Numbered from the stretch's first letter, positions 31,570 through 41,675 are shown. The stretch is DNA of 64,000 nucleotides from Crocinitomicaceae bacterium (GCA_002722795.1 PBMY01000014.1:124001-188000); one strand, 5' to 3'. Notes: generated by a model from the letters alone, not told the origin. Translations and numbers: made by a program.

Positions 31570-33648
31570 TTAACTGATCACATCCCCAGGGTTTACGCCT
31601 TCTTCTGGTGTGATAAATCTAAGGCCACCATCTGCATTTGTGGCCATGAGCACCATACCTTGACTTTCTACACCTCTGATTTTTCTTGGCTCTAGATTCG
31701 CTAGTAGCACCACTCTACGACCTATAACATCCTCTGGCTTGAAGTGCTCAGCAATTCCTGAGACAACGGTTCTAACGTCTAATCCGGTATCCAAAGTTAA
31801 CTGAAGTAATTTGTCAGCTTTCTTTACAGGGACACACTCAGTTACTGTTGCAACTCTAAGATCCATTTGAGTGAAATTGTCAAATGTTGTTGGGTCCTTT
31901 TGAGGCATGATATTAGGGTTTGTGTTAGACGAGTTATTTCCAAGTTTTGCCACTTGTTCTTCGAGGAACTCGTCGTCAATTTTTGCAAAAAGTATTGGCA
32001 GTTCACCAAGCTTAGTGCCACCAGCAACAATACCAGTTGATGCATCAGTCCACTTTTTCTCAGCGATTCCCATAGCTTTAGAAATCTTTTCGGCAGTCCT
32101 AGGAAGGAATGGCTCGAGAAGCACTCCCAAATTTCCAACCACTTGTGAAGCTATTTGCATAATGGTTTCTACCCTAGCAGGGTCAGTCTTCATCAGCTTC
32201 CAAGGCTCCTCTTCTGTGAGATACTTGTTTCCAAGCCTAGCAACATTCATTGCTTCAAGCTGGGCTTCTCTATATCTGTGGCGTTCAATTAAATCTGCGA
32301 TCTTGCCAGGGGCTTCAGTTAGTGATGCAAGTACTTTTTTATCTACTTTAGATAGGGCGTCATCGGAAGGGGCGTTTGGCACTACACCTTCGTAATATTT
32401 TCTAGTGAGAACCAAAACCCTGTTTACAAAGTTGCCCAGTACATCTGCAAGCTCATTGTTCACTCTGTCTCGGAAGTCAGTCCAAGTAAATTCACTATCT
32501 CTCTGCTCAGGCATGATAGAAGCTAGTACGTATCTCATCACGTCAGATCCATCTGGATTTTCTCCGCAATACTCCTTCACCCAAACCGCCCAATTCCTCG
32601 ATGTGCTAATCTTGTCTCCTTCGAGATTCATGAATTCATTCGCTGGCACCTGATGAGGCAGGATGTAATCGCCGTGCTCCTTAAGTAAAATTGGGAAGAT
32701 GATGCAATGGAATACGATGTTGTCTTTCCCAATGAAATGCAAGAGTTCTGTGTCTGGGTTCTGCCACCAGTCTCTCCAATCCTCTCCATTTTTTTCAGCC
32801 CACTCCATGGTAGACGTGATATATCCTATAGGTGCGTCGAGCCAAACATAGAGCACCTTTCCTTCTGCTCCTTCTACGGGAACTGGCACACCCCATTTGA
32901 GGTCGCGAGTCATTGCTCTTGATTGAAGACCTCCGTCAATCCATGACTTGCATTGGCCTATTACGTGACTCTTCCAAGCTTTAGCATCATGGTGTTGAGC
33001 CCCGTCTAATTCACCCTTTTCAATGTAGTCTTTAAGCCAATCCTCGTGTCGCCCCATAGGTAAGTACCACAAAGTTGTTGGCTTTAAAACCGGTTCAGAA
33101 CCGCTCAGTGTTGATTTGGGGTTTATTAATTCGGTAGGTGAAAGAGTGCTTCCACATTTCTCACATTGGTCGCCGTATGCGTTTTCAGCTTCACACTTGG
33201 GACAGGTTCCAGTTATGTATCTGTCGGCTAGAAATTGATCTTCCTCAGTGTCGTAATACTGCTCTTCAGTCTTCACCTCAAAACTGCCATTTTCTAAAAG
33301 TTTGAGAAAGAAATCCTGTGCAACCTTGTGATGACGCGCGCTAGAAGTACGACTGTAATGATCGAAACTGATGTCAAGACCACTGAATGCTTCTTGCATT
33401 TCTACGTGATACTTGTCTACAATTTCTTGAGGGGTAGTTTTGTCTTTTTTTGCTCTAAGAGTGATGGCCGCTCCGTGCTCATCACTTCCACAAACCCAAA
33501 CTACATTCTCACCTACGCTCCTCAAGTATCTCACGTAGATATCAGCGGGAAGATATGCTCCCGCAATGTGACCTAAGTGAATGTGTCCATTTGCATAGGG
33601 GAGTGCAGAAGTTATTAATCTGCGTTTTTTGTTTGTGGTTACGCTCAT
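31570..33648 (-). CDS. metG: Methionyl-tRNA synthetase with C-terminal tRNA-binding domain
   Basis: MetRS charges tRNA-Met, including initiator tRNA. The 692-residue protein has the HIGH-type motif ALPYANGHIHLGH near residue 16, a zinc knuckle with CPKCEAENAYGDQCEKC, and the second signature as GDKISTSRNWAVW, the Bacteroidota variant of KMSKS. An anticodon-binding helix bundle follows, and from about 575 an EMAP/Trbp111-like OB domain begins at FTQMDLRVATV. The ATG at 33648 matches the family start. The gene ends in a 190-base gap before the convergent type IX cargo gene; that gap shows no clear terminator. Confidence 0.97.
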   Translation of the reverse strand: MSVTTNKKRRLITSALPYANGHIHLGHIAGAYLPADIYVRYLRSVGENVVWVCGSDEHGAAITLRAKKDKTTPQEIVDKYHVEMQEAFSGLDISFDHYSRTSSARHHKVAQDFFLKLLENGSFEVKTEEQYYDTEEDQFLADRYITGTCPKCEAENAYGDQCEKCGSTLSPTELINPKSTLSGSEPVLKPTTLWYLPMGRHEDWLKDYIEKGELDGAQHHDAKAWKSHVIGQCKSWIDGGLQSRAMTRDLKWGVPVPVEGAEGKVLYVWLDAPIGYITSTMEWAEKNGEDWRDWWQNPDTELLHFIGKDNIVFHCIIFPILLKEHGDYILPHQVPANEFMNLEGDKISTSRNWAVWVKEYCGENPDGSDVMRYVLASIMPEQRDSEFTWTDFRDRVNNELADVLGNFVNRVLVLTRKYYEGVVPNAPSDDALSKVDKKVLASLTEAPGKIADLIERHRYREAQLEAMNVARLGNKYLTEEEPWKLMKTDPARVETIMQIASQVVGNLGVLLEPFLPRTAEKISKAMGIAEKKWTDASTGIVAGGTKLGELPILFAKIDDEFLEEQVAKLGNNSSNTNPNIMPQKDPTTFDNFTQMDLRVATVTECVPVKKADKLLQLTLDTGLDVRTVVSGIAEHFKPEDVIGRRVVLLANLEPRKIRGVESQGMVLMATNADGGLRFITPEEGVNPGDVIS

Positions 33649-33703
33649 TTTACGGTGTAAAAATACCGCAGTTAAGGCCTACTGCCTACCTTCACGATAA
33701 TTA

Positions 33704-34567
33704 ATGACTAACAACACTAGCATAACAAATAGGGTATCTCCTAAGCCTTTGAAAAAGGGAGATAAAATTGCTCTTGTTGCACCTGCAAGATTTGCGTCAA
33801 AAAAACTAATAAATGAGGCTTCCGAGCTAATTGAAAAAGCAGGATTTACGCCTATTGTTTTTGACGGTCTTGATTCAAGGTCAAACCAATTTGGTGGTGA
33901 TGATGAGCACAGAGCTTCTCTTCTAAACCAGGCATTTTGTGACACATCTATTAGAGCAGCGCTAGCTTTGAGAGGTGGTTACGGTTCATCGCGATTGCTA
34001 TCACTTTTAGATGTAGAAGCATACTTAAAAGACCCAACTTGGATCGTTGGCTTTTCAGATATCACTGCCCTTCATGCTTGGTCGAATAATTTAGGTATAG
34101 CGTCTCTACATGCGCCAGTTGCTTCGACGATGAAGTCAACTAATGAAGAGGATGTTCAGTGGATTTGGGATACTTTAAGTGGGAATCCGCCTCGAGTTTT
34201 TGATGGAACAATTGTAGGAGGTAATCTTAGCGTCCTATACTCTCTTTTGGGAACGTCATATTTTCCTGATTGTACAGATTCATACCTTTTCATCGAAGAC
34301 TTGGATGAATTTTTATATCACATCGATAGGATGATGGTTTCTTTAAAACTTGCTGGAGTTTTCGAGCAGGCTCGAGGTTTAATTGTGGGTAGTTTTACTG
34401 ATCTAAAGGATAATACAAAGGAGTATGGTCAAAGTATCGATAATCCCTTTGGCTTAAACTATAAAGAGATTATAAATAACCATGTTCCTGAAGGGTATTT
34501 AGTTAGGTTTGATATGCCTATGGGACATGGAGAAAGAAACTACCCAATTATCTTGGGCGCACCTTAA
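33704..34567 (+). CDS. ldcA: Muramoyltetrapeptide LD-carboxypeptidase (S66 family)
   Basis: LdcA removes the terminal D-alanine from tetrapeptides during peptidoglycan recycling, in the cytoplasm. The 287-residue length is typical. S66 features are GDKIALVAPA at the start, nucleophile Ser in ALRGGYGSSRLLSLLD, VGFSDITALHAW, then GGNLSVLYSLLGT and FIEDLDEFLYHIDRM. A C-terminal His is in the MPMGHGERNYPI segment. It is divergent from metG, with TACCTTCA (one mismatch to TAnnTTYG) 9 bases upstream. The next gene, kbl, begins 9 bases after its stop. Confidence 0.92.
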   Translation: MTNNTSITNRVSPKPLKKGDKIALVAPARFASKKLINEASELIEKAGFTPIVFDGLDSRSNQFGGDDEHRASLLNQAFCDTSIRAALALRGGYGSSRLLSLLDVEAYLKDPTWIVGFSDITALHAWSNNLGIASLHAPVASTMKSTNEEDVQWIWDTLSGNPPRVFDGTIVGGNLSVLYSLLGTSYFPDCTDSYLFIEDLDEFLYHIDRMMVSLKLAGVFEQARGLIVGSFTDLKDNTKEYGQSIDNPFGLNYKEIINNHVPEGYLVRFDMPMGHGERNYPIILGAP

Positions 34568-34572
34568 ATTCG
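34565..34572 (+). promoter_or_regulatory. Candidate -7 promoter box (TAAATTCG) for kbl
   Basis: TAAATTCG matches TAnnTTYG, overlaps the ldcA stop codon, and ends 4 bases before the kbl ATG. If active, kbl has its own leaderless transcript although it lies close behind ldcA. Confidence 0.35.
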
Positions 34573-34576
34573 CAAC

Positions 34577-35773
34577 ATGTACGGAAAGATTAAAGATCAT
34601 TTACAGACGGAACTCGCGTCGATTGAAGAGACGGGATTATATAAAAGCGAGAGAATTATTGCAACATCTCAGGATGCGGTTATAAAGCTGACCGATGGTT
34701 CGGAGGTTATCAATTTTTGCGCAAATAACTACCTTGGACTTAGTAATAATTCGAGGGTTTGTGAAGCTGCGAAAAGGGCTGTTGACTCCCATGGATTTGG
34801 AATGAGTTCTGTGAGATTTATATGTGGAACTCAAGACATTCACAAGGAACTTGAGAGCACAATTGCAAAGTTTCACCACACTGATGACACTATTCTTTAT
34901 GCAGCTGCTTTTGATGCAAATGGCGGGGTTTTTGAGCCCCTTCTTACAAAAGAGGACGCGATTATTTCAGACTCTTTGAATCACGCTTCTATTATAGATG
35001 GAGTTCGTCTTTGTAAGGCTATGCGTTTCAGGTATGCAAACAACGACATGGCGGATTTAGAGAAACAACTTCAGGCAGCAAATGATGCGGGAGCGCGTTT
35101 CAAGATCATAGTGACCGATGGAGTTTTCTCTATGGATGGATATGTTGCAGAGATAGGCCAAATCTGTGATCTAGCAGATAAATACGACGCTCTTGTTATG
35201 GTAGATGAATGCCACGCTACGGGCTTCATAGGCAAAACCGGTCGTGGATCTGTTGAGCTTCGAGACGCACTTGGCCGAGTGGATATCATCACCGGCACTC
35301 TAGGCAAAGCCCTAGGAGGAGCAATGGGTGGTTTCACTACAGGAAGAAAAGAAATTATCGAAATGCTTCGCCAGCGTTCTCGTCCATATTTATTCTCTAA
35401 TTCACTTGCGCCAAACATAGTTGGTGCTTCATTAGAAGTATTCAAAATGCTAGACGAAAGCACTGAACTTCGAGATCGTCTAGAGGAAAACACAAAGTAC
35501 TTTAAAGAGGGGCTCAGAAAAGCAGGTCTTCCATTTAACGACGGCGAATCTGCAATTGTTCCAGTAATGCTAGGTGATGCTAAGCTCTCTCAAGTGATGG
35601 CTAACAAATTACTTGATGATGGGATCTACGTTATAGGATTCTTTTATCCAGTTGTACCTCAAGGCCAAGCCCGAATCAGAGTTCAACTTTCTGCTGCTCA
35701 TACAAAAGAACACTTAGACACTGCTCTTGCAGCATTCGAGAAAGTAGCCCGCGAGTTAGAAGTAATCGACTAA
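34577..35773 (+). CDS. kbl: Glycine C-acetyltransferase (2-amino-3-ketobutyrate CoA ligase)
   Basis: Kbl is a PLP enzyme that splits 2-amino-3-ketobutyrate with CoA into glycine and acetyl-CoA in threonine breakdown. The 398-residue product has [33 protein letters not shown], the PLP pocket [18 protein letters not shown], and the Schiff-base Lys in [15 protein letters not shown]. These fit Kbl better than the related BioF or HemA, because the [13 protein letters not shown] stretch is Kbl-like. No threonine dehydrogenase gene is visible in the window. A FAD oxidoreductase follows after 5 bases. Confidence 0.92.
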   Translation: MYGKIKDHLQTELASIEETGLYKSERIIATSQDAVIKLTDGSEVINFCANNYLGLSNNSRVCEAAKRAVDSHGFGMSSVRFICGTQDIHKELESTIAKFHHTDDTILYAAAFDANGGVFEPLLTKEDAIISDSLNHASIIDGVRLCKAMRFRYANNDMADLEKQLQAANDAGARFKIIVTDGVFSMDGYVAEIGQICDLADKYDALVMVDECHATGFIGKTGRGSVELRDALGRVDIITGTLGKALGGAMGGFTTGRKEIIEMLRQRSRPYLFSNSLAPNIVGASLEVFKMLDESTELRDRLEENTKYFKEGLRKAGLPFNDGESAIVPVMLGDAKLSQVMANKLLDDGIYVIGFFYPVVPQGQARIRVQLSAAHTKEHLDTALAAFEKVARELEVID

Positions 35774-35778
35774 AGATT

Positions 35779-36753
35779 ATGCTAAGTAAAACCCTAATAG
35801 TAGGAGGTGGCCTTGCAGGTACTCTTACTGCTTGGGCTTTGCATAAGCGTCAAGAAGCCTTTTCAGTTTACGATAATGGCAGTGCTTCTGCATCCAAGGT
35901 GGCTGCAGGAATGTATAATCCTGTTTCTTTTAAACGTGTTGTAGAGGTTTGGAATGCTGAGGAACATATGAGGGTGATGCTCGAAACGTATTCGGAGATA
36001 GAGAAAGCGATTGGTGTAAAGATTTTAAATCGTCTTCCAATTTTGAGGATTTTCCCAAACGAACAGTACAGGGATCATTGGTCAAGTAGAATGAATCACG
36101 AAGTTGGCAAATGGATTTCGCCAGTGAGGGAAGATGTGCCTGAAGGAGTAGTTGCACCAAATGGGTTTGGTATAGTTGAAGAAGCAGGATGGGTAAACCT
36201 TCAAGAAATGATTAATGGAGTACGATGCCTCTTTCCAGAAAAGTATGAGCAAAAATCATGGTCGATTTCAGACGGCATTCCTGATGGATTCGATAGAGTA
36301 ATAGATTGTAGGGGAGTGGGTGCAAAGGATGAGTTAAATGAGTTAGGCTATAAACTAGCATCAGATCATGGTGAGATTCTTACTTTGAAATCAAACACTC
36401 TAGAAACTCAGGACATGATAATTAATAAGGTCAAGTGGCTTATGCCTTTTTCTAAAGACACTTATAAGCTAGGAGCCACTTATGAGTGGGGAGTAGAAAA
36501 TAGCAAGCCTACAGATGAAGGCCAAAACGAACTGCTAGAGGCAATTAAACCTGCAATAAATCCATCGATTTCAGAAAGCTTTGAAATAATAAATCACGAA
36601 AGTGGACTAAGGCCAACATCTCATGATCGGCGACCATACGCGTGTGAATTAAATAGTCATCCAGGGATTTACGTATTAAATGGTCTTGGAACAAGGGGAG
36701 TTCTTGTTGCACCAGCAATAGTGAGAAAGATTATTAGTGAAATCCTCAATTAA
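35779..36753 (+). CDS. FAD-dependent oxidoreductase, DAO family
   Basis: A 324-residue flavoprotein of the D-amino-acid oxidase/glycine oxidase fold. The N-terminus carries the FAD dinucleotide motif TLIVGGGLAGTLTAWAL, followed by SKVAAGMYNPVSFKRVV. The C-terminal part has ESGLRPTSHDRRPYACEL and VLNGLGTRGVLVAPAI, the second FAD-contact region, similar to MnmC-type and glycine oxidase proteins. Its position 5 bases after kbl might suggest a role with amino acids, but the substrate cannot be read from sequence. MnmC itself would have a fused methyltransferase domain, which is absent here. Confidence 0.75.
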   Translation: MLSKTLIVGGGLAGTLTAWALHKRQEAFSVYDNGSASASKVAAGMYNPVSFKRVVEVWNAEEHMRVMLETYSEIEKAIGVKILNRLPILRIFPNEQYRDHWSSRMNHEVGKWISPVREDVPEGVVAPNGFGIVEEAGWVNLQEMINGVRCLFPEKYEQKSWSISDGIPDGFDRVIDCRGVGAKDELNELGYKLASDHGEILTLKSNTLETQDMIINKVKWLMPFSKDTYKLGATYEWGVENSKPTDEGQNELLEAIKPAINPSISESFEIINHESGLRPTSHDRRPYACELNSHPGIYVLNGLGTRGVLVAPAIVRKIISEILN

Positions 36754-36765
36754 AGTTATTCCATT

Positions 36766-36773
36766 TACCTTCG
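36766..36773 (+). promoter_or_regulatory. Candidate -7 promoter box (TACCTTCG) for the CLC gene
   Basis: TACCTTCG matches TAnnTTYG and ends 4 bases before GTG 36778. That spacing is the one seen at ileS, kbl and pdxJ, and it favours the GTG over the ATG at 36799. Confidence 0.4.
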
Positions 36774-36777
36774 TTAA

Positions 36778-38610
36778 GTGAGCGCCTTAACTAGCATAAT
36801 GAAGAAAATTTGGGCATGGCTCTGGCGAGTTATACTGTCAGATTTGTGGGACAAGTTTTGGGTATTTATGAGGTCAGACAGAGCAGTACTTGTATGGGCG
36901 AGTGCTGTAGGAATGCTCGCTGGATTAGTTGCCGTTTTATTAAAAAATGGAGTAGCTCTTATTCGCACTGGATTCTTTGGAGCCCAAAGTTTTACTGGAT
37001 GGCAATGGATTTTAGGTCTAGGCCCGATTCTGGGTCTTACTCTCACTTACCTTTTCATTAAACGAGTGCTTGGTGGGGATCATCCAGGTGGAGGAATACC
37101 TGCTACTCTTCACGCACTATCTACAAGAAAAGGCGCACTCAAACGGACTTGGCTTTTTGCACCCGTTGTGACTTCTATATTATCTGTTGGTTTTGGAGGT
37201 TCAGGAGGATTGGAGGCACCTGCTGTACAATCTAGTGCAACTATTGGCTCTGAAATCGCCTCTCGTACAAAACGAAATTTTAGAAGGAGAAGATTGCTTA
37301 TTGCATGTGCTGCCGCTGCATCATTATCTGCAATGTTTAAAGCTCCAATTGCAGCTATAATTTTTGCAGTCGAGGTAATCATGATAGATTTGACAGCTGC
37401 ATCATTAGTGCCATTGATTTTTGCATCACTCGCATCACTCCTAACTGCTTTCTTTCTAATCGAGGGTGAGGACATTTTGAGTGTTACTGATCTTGCTCCA
37501 TTTGCAGTTTCTAGATTGCCATATTACATATTGCTAGGGCTTATCGCTGGAGTAGGTTCAGTGATCTTTACGAAGTTTTATATGGGATCATCTAGGCTTG
37601 TTTCAAGGTTTAAGAATCCCAAAACAAAAATTGCTCTTTCGGGTATTATTGTAGGCGTGGCCGTAATAACATTCCCCTCTCTATATGGTGAGGGTTATGA
37701 GGTAATCAACTCATTGTTTAGAGGTTATTCGGAGGAACTCTCAAATGACTTGAGTTCCCTTTTGACGAAGGATGGAAAGGGTATTGCCCTAATCGGAATC
37801 TTATTATTTGCTTGGGCACTAAAACCAATTCTTACTGGACTAACCGTTGGAGCAGGAGGAGTTGGTGGTGTTTTTGCCCCTTCACTTTTTGGTGGAGCAC
37901 TACTAGGTTTCATTTTTGGTAACGGTATAAACATGCTTATGGGACCTGGAACAATTCCTGTTGGAAACGCTGTTCTAATTGGATTAGGGGGGATGATGTC
38001 AGGAGTACTTCACGCTCCTTTAACTGCTATTTTCTTAGCGACAGAAATAAGTGGTGGTTATGGATTATTTGTGCCTTTGATGCTAAGCTCTGCATTGAGT
38101 TATGTGATAGCAAGAAAGCTAGCTAAATACAGTATTTACACAAAGGAACTTGCAGCAAGAGGTGAACTTTTGACACATGATAAAGACAGAAGTGTTCTTA
38201 CCCTTATGAGTCTAAAGGATGAAATTGAAACAGACTTTATACCTGTAGGATCTGAGGATAATCTCAGGTCTCTTGTGAAAATTATAAGCAAATCTTCAAG
38301 AAACATAAATCCAGTAATAGATCCTGATGGTGTTTTGATTGGATTAATAGACCTTCAGGACATAAGGGAGATAATGTTCGAGACTGATAGATATGATACT
38401 ACATCAGTGAGTGATCTAATGTCTAATTTGGATTTCACTGTAGTCCAAACTTCAAAAATGGAGGATGTAATGGATCTATTTGAAGTAAGTGGCGCTTGGA
38501 ATCTGCCAGTTGTGGACGTGAGTGGTGTATATGTTGGTTTTGTCTCTCGATCAAGACTCTTTACAGCATACAGAAGATGGTTGAAGGAAACTAGTGACGA
38601 GTTAGCTTAA
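36778..38610 (+). CDS. CLC-type chloride channel/transporter with C-terminal CBS domains
   Basis: CLC proteins move chloride across membranes, either as channels or as chloride/proton exchangers. The 610-residue protein has about ten membrane helices, with the anion-filter motifs GGGIPATLHA, GGSGGLEAPAVQ (keeping the gating Glu of the GREGP motif) and GGVGGVFAPSLFGG. Two CBS domains follow at about 480-600, a possible nucleotide-sensing part. The GTG at 36778 is 4 bases after a promoter-like box; an ATG at 36799 (MKKIWAWLW) is the alternative. The 3' end overlaps the convergent hydrolase gene by 9 bases. Confidence 0.9.
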   Translation: MSALTSIMKKIWAWLWRVILSDLWDKFWVFMRSDRAVLVWASAVGMLAGLVAVLLKNGVALIRTGFFGAQSFTGWQWILGLGPILGLTLTYLFIKRVLGGDHPGGGIPATLHALSTRKGALKRTWLFAPVVTSILSVGFGGSGGLEAPAVQSSATIGSEIASRTKRNFRRRRLLIACAAAASLSAMFKAPIAAIIFAVEVIMIDLTAASLVPLIFASLASLLTAFFLIEGEDILSVTDLAPFAVSRLPYYILLGLIAGVGSVIFTKFYMGSSRLVSRFKNPKTKIALSGIIVGVAVITFPSLYGEGYEVINSLFRGYSEELSNDLSSLLTKDGKGIALIGILLFAWALKPILTGLTVGAGGVGGVFAPSLFGGALLGFIFGNGINMLMGPGTIPVGNAVLIGLGGMMSGVLHAPLTAIFLATEISGGYGLFVPLMLSSALSYVIARKLAKYSIYTKELAARGELLTHDKDRSVLTLMSLKDEIETDFIPVGSEDNLRSLVKIISKSSRNINPVIDPDGVLIGLIDLQDIREIMFETDRYDTTSVSDLMSNLDFTVVQTSKMEDVMDLFEVSGAWNLPVVDVSGVYVGFVSRSRLFTAYRRWLKETSDELA

Positions 38611-39372
38611 AAATTCGTTTGTAATGTCGAAGAATTCATCTGGCTTTTCTGCATGAAGCCAGTGTCCAGCATCTTCAATATCAGCAGTTTCTAGTTGCAC
38701 ATACAAATCCTCAATTCGTTCAAGTTCTTTATCACTTACATAATTTGAATTGCGACCTCTTATAAATAGAGTAGGAATAGTGTTTAAGCTTAGTGTTATT
38801 TCTTCAGTAACACCTCCTAGACTCTTAGCAAGAGTTTCAACATTGAACCTCCAATTGTATCCTCCTTCTTTTACTCGGAACAAACCCTTCATTAAGAATG
38901 GTACTAAAGTAGGTTCATGACCCAACTTAGTTTCAAGAAAATTTTGGACTTCATCTCTGGATTGAGCTGAAGTTGGATTTGTATTTAGTAGTGCGTCAAA
39001 TATGGGACCGTGATGAGGTGTATATGCTTTTGGAGCAATGTCAGCTACTATAAGTTTAGCTACTCTTTCAGGATGCTTTTCAGCAAATGTCATAACAGTT
39101 TTTCCTCCCATGCTATGCCCTAATAAATGGGCTTTAGAAATCTCATTTTGATCTAAATATTCTAACAAATCCTCACACATTAATTCATACGAATGATCTG
39201 TTGAATGAGGACTTCTGCCGTGATTTCTTGCATCAACTAGATGTACTGTAAATTCCTCTGCGTACCTCTTTCCTAGGGTCTGCCAATTATCTGCACTTCC
39301 TAATAATCCATGAAGAATAATTAAGTGCTCTGTGCCTTCTCCAAGCTTTCTGCTAAAAAGGTCTAATCCCAT
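38602..39372 (-). CDS. Alpha/beta-fold hydrolase (YbfF-like esterase)
   Basis: A cytoplasmic serine hydrolase of unknown substrate. The ATG at 39372 (256 residues, [20 protein letters not shown]) overlaps the pdxJ stop by one base as TAATG; a GTG four codons earlier is less likely. Features are the oxyanion loop HGLLGSADNW, VDARNHGRSPHS, nucleophile elbow LLGHSMGGKT, and the catalytic His in DAGHWLHAEKP. The pattern is closest to YbfF-type acyl-CoA/ester hydrolases. The link to pdxJ is only by position. Confidence 0.85.
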   Translation of the reverse strand: MGLDLFSRKLGEGTEHLIILHGLLGSADNWQTLGKRYAEEFTVHLVDARNHGRSPHSTDHSYELMCEDLLEYLDQNEISKAHLLGHSMGGKTVMTFAEKHPERVAKLIVADIAPKAYTPHHGPIFDALLNTNPTSAQSRDEVQNFLETKLGHEPTLVPFLMKGLFRVKEGGYNWRFNVETLAKSLGGVTEEITLSLNTIPTLFIRGRNSNYVSDKELERIEDLYVQLETADIEDAGHWLHAEKPDEFFDITNEFLS

Positions 39373-40109
39373 TATTTTAGACACTCTAGGTATTGTTTTA
39401 CAGTTTCCTCAAGACCTAAGTACAAAGCATCAGAAATAAGTGCATGTCCTATACTCACCTCTGCAAGATGCGGTACGTTTTGAGCAAAATCTCTTAGGTT
39501 AGTCAAGTCCAAATCGTGCCCAGCATTCACTCCCATTCCAAGTGAATGAGCCAAAGTTGCTGCCCTTGCATAAGCTATTGCTGCTTCAGCTCCACTCGAT
39601 TTATGACCTACTGCATATGCTTCTGTATATAGTTCAATACGGTCAGTTCCTGTATTGGCACCTGCGTGTATTTGGTCTTCATCAGTATCCATAAAAATAC
39701 TAGTTCGTATTCCTGCAGATTTAAATCTCGAAATCACCTCTTTTAATAATTCAGCGTTTTCGATAGCATTCCAGCCAGCATTACTAGTCAATACATCAGG
39801 TGGGTCAGGAACGAGAGTTACCTGCTCGGGAACTACTTCAAGAACTAAGTTTATGAAACTATCATTTGGATATCCCTCAATATTAAATTCTGTTTCAACC
39901 ACTTTTTTAAGCCCTCTTACATCTTCGTAAGTAATGTGTCTTGCATCTGGTCTTGGGTGAACTGTAATGCCTTGGGCACCAAATTTTTCAATACGTTCTG
40001 CAGCGAGTAAAACATTTGGAATACTTCCCCCTCGTGCATTTCTTAGCGTTGCAATTTTGTTTACGTTGACGCTGAGTTTTGTGGTATGTAACTTCGCTTT
40101 GTCTGACAC
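39372..40109 (-). CDS. pdxJ: Pyridoxine 5'-phosphate synthase
   Basis: PdxJ condenses 1-deoxy-D-xylulose 5-phosphate with an aminoacetone phosphate to make pyridoxine phosphate (vitamin B6); its substrate comes from the Dxs reaction also encoded here. The 245-residue barrel protein has [40 protein letters not shown] and [14 protein letters not shown]. The start is GTG at 40109; no ATG is available. TAATTTTG, a perfect promoter-box match, ends 4 bases upstream, which supports the GTG. It is divergent from the CBS-domain gene across 27 bases. Confidence 0.94.
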   Translation of the reverse strand: MSDKAKLHTTKLSVNVNKIATLRNARGGSIPNVLLAAERIEKFGAQGITVHPRPDARHITYEDVRGLKKVVETEFNIEGYPNDSFINLVLEVVPEQVTLVPDPPDVLTSNAGWNAIENAELLKEVISRFKSAGIRTSIFMDTDEDQIHAGANTGTDRIELYTEAYAVGHKSSGAEAAIAYARAATLAHSLGMGVNAGHDLDLTNLRDFAQNVPHLAEVSIGHALISDALYLGLEETVKQYLECLK

Positions 40110-40113
40110 AGGG

Positions 40114-40121
40114 CAAAATTA
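40114..40121 (-). promoter_or_regulatory. Candidate -7 promoter box (TAATTTTG) for pdxJ
   Basis: On the minus strand the box reads TAATTTTG, a perfect TAnnTTTG match, 4 bases before the GTG start of pdxJ. It lies in the 27-base divergent gap to the CBS-domain gene. Confidence 0.5.
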
Positions 40122-40136
40122 CGCACTAATTATATA

Positions 40137-40784
40137 ATGACTGCTGAACAATTATTGACATCTGACATCCCTCTTTTACGTCCTATTGACACTGTTAAGT
40201 GCGCATTAGATATGATGGATGAATTCAAATTAGCACATCTTCCACTTGTTGTGGAGGATCAGTATAAGGGGCTTATATCTGAGGAGGATCTTCTAGAGAA
40301 TGACGAAAGTGCTGTTCTTGCTGAAATTGAATCAAAACCATTGGCTGTTGATCCCAATTTGCACATTTATGAGGTAGTTGCTTCTATGGCAAATGCAGAG
40401 GTTGATTTGTTACCTGTAGTACATAGAGGTGTATACAGGGGAAGTATAGATAGAAGTGCTGTATTGTGTTATTTATCTAGAGCAATAGGATGGGGTGCAG
40501 AGGGTAGTACTTTAGTTTTGGAAATCCCTTCACCAAAATTTTCATTGAATGAAGTTTCAAGGATTATTGAGGAAAATGGTGCTCAAATCTCAAGTTTTAA
40601 TACTTGCTATGAGGACAGTGGAGATATGCTAGTCACATTTAAATTAAACACTGTAGATATTGCCGGAATATTGGATTCACTTAAAAGATTTGACTACAAA
40701 GTTGTCACTTTCTTTGATGCTCCGGACGTTGAGGACGAACTTCGCAGTAAGTTTGATCAGTTCATGAAATATCTTGAACAATAG
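40137..40784 (+). CDS. CBS-domain protein with a C-terminal ACT-like part
   Basis: A 215-residue soluble protein that probably senses a ligand. Residues 1-120 form a CBS pair: LLTSDIPLLRPIDTVKCALDMM, LPLVVEDQYKGLISEEDLLE, LPVVHRGVYRGSIDRSAVL. Residues about 128-200 look ACT-like (LVLEIPSPKFSLNEVSRIIEENGAQISSFN). CBS proteins often bind adenine nucleotides and ACT domains small molecules, but no ligand is known for this one. It is 9 bases from nadK, and CBS genes preceding nadK near pdxJ are a layout I associate with Flavobacteria. Confidence 0.75.
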   Translation: MTAEQLLTSDIPLLRPIDTVKCALDMMDEFKLAHLPLVVEDQYKGLISEEDLLENDESAVLAEIESKPLAVDPNLHIYEVVASMANAEVDLLPVVHRGVYRGSIDRSAVLCYLSRAIGWGAEGSTLVLEIPSPKFSLNEVSRIIEENGAQISSFNTCYEDSGDMLVTFKLNTVDIAGILDSLKRFDYKVVTFFDAPDVEDELRSKFDQFMKYLEQ

Positions 40785-40793
40785 AGCCTAAAA

Positions 40794-41675
40794 ATGAGTA
40801 TGCACATTGCCCTTTTTGGTAAGCCATTTTACGAGAAACACAAGGACTCGGTAAAGCATGTAATTGAACGTGTTGCAGATATTGATGCAAAAGCTCTTCT
40901 TTTTGATGAATTTAGAGAGGAAATCGAAAAATACATGGAGGCACCAGAGTCTCTAGGTCGATTTTCAAATGCCTCTGACTTAGTGGATGTGGATCTTCTG
41001 ATTACTCTTGGTGGTGATGGCACTTTTTTAGAATCTGTCACCTATGCTTCAGAAAAGGGCATTCCAATTTTAGGAATTAATACTGGCACGTTGGGATTCC
41101 TTTCAAACATCAGTACTGACCATATAAATGAGGCGCTGGATGCGGTTATTACAGGCCAAACTTGGATTGATGAAAGGTCTATTCTTCATGTTGAAGCTGA
41201 AGGAGTTGATCTAGGTGGATTTCCATATGCGTTAAATGAAGCAGCTATTCATAAGCGTAAAACAGCAAGTATGGTTGTAGTTGACGTCTTTAGAGAGGAT
41301 AGGTTTGTAAATACATATTGGGCAGATGGGCTTTTAGTTTCTACAGCTACTGGCTCAACTGCTTATAGTCTAAGTGCAGGTGGCCCCATCGTATCTCCAA
41401 GTTCAGATGTAGCCATTATTACTCCCATTGCGCCTCATAATTTGACTAACAGACCACTTGTTGTTCCACTGAATGGAGAAATCACCCTTGAAGCATCAGG
41501 GAGAGACACGAGTTTTCTGCTTTCATTAGATTCTAGATCCTTCAAATTAAAGCCTAGAGCTAAGGTTAAAATCAAGCCAGCACCGTTCAAGGTGAAACTG
41601 CTGAATTTAGAAGACCAATATTTCTTCAACACCCTTCGCTCTAAAATGCATTGGGGGATGGACCCAAGGGGCTAG
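40794..41675 (+). CDS. nadK: NAD kinase
   Basis: NadK phosphorylates NAD to NADP. The 293-residue enzyme has the diagnostic LLITLGGDGTFLESV near residue 70, GILGINTGTLGFLSNI, ALNEAAIHKR and the glycine-rich TGSTAYSLSAGGPIVSP. A second ATG two codons in (MHIALFGK) is possible. It follows the CBS gene by 9 bases and precedes porG by 83, where a separate promoter-like box is present. Confidence 0.95.
   Translation: MSMHIALFGKPFYEKHKDSVKHVIERVADIDAKALLFDEFREEIEKYMEAPESLGRFSNASDLVDVDLLITLGGDGTFLESVTYASEKGIPILGINTGTLGFLSNISTDHINEALDAVITGQTWIDERSILHVEAEGVDLGGFPYALNEAAIHKRKTASMVVVDVFREDRFVNTYWADGLLVSTATGSTAYSLSAGGPIVSPSSDVAIITPIAPHNLTNRPLVVPLNGEITLEASGRDTSFLLSLDSRSFKLKPRAKVKIKPAPFKVKLLNLEDQYFFNTLRSKMHWGMDPRG

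Noticed and set aside
31907-32395. 162-codon plus-strand frame opposite metG
   Set aside because: Antisense shadow of a well-conserved gene; composition and motifs follow metG. Similar long shadows opposite dxs, polA and kbl were also dropped.
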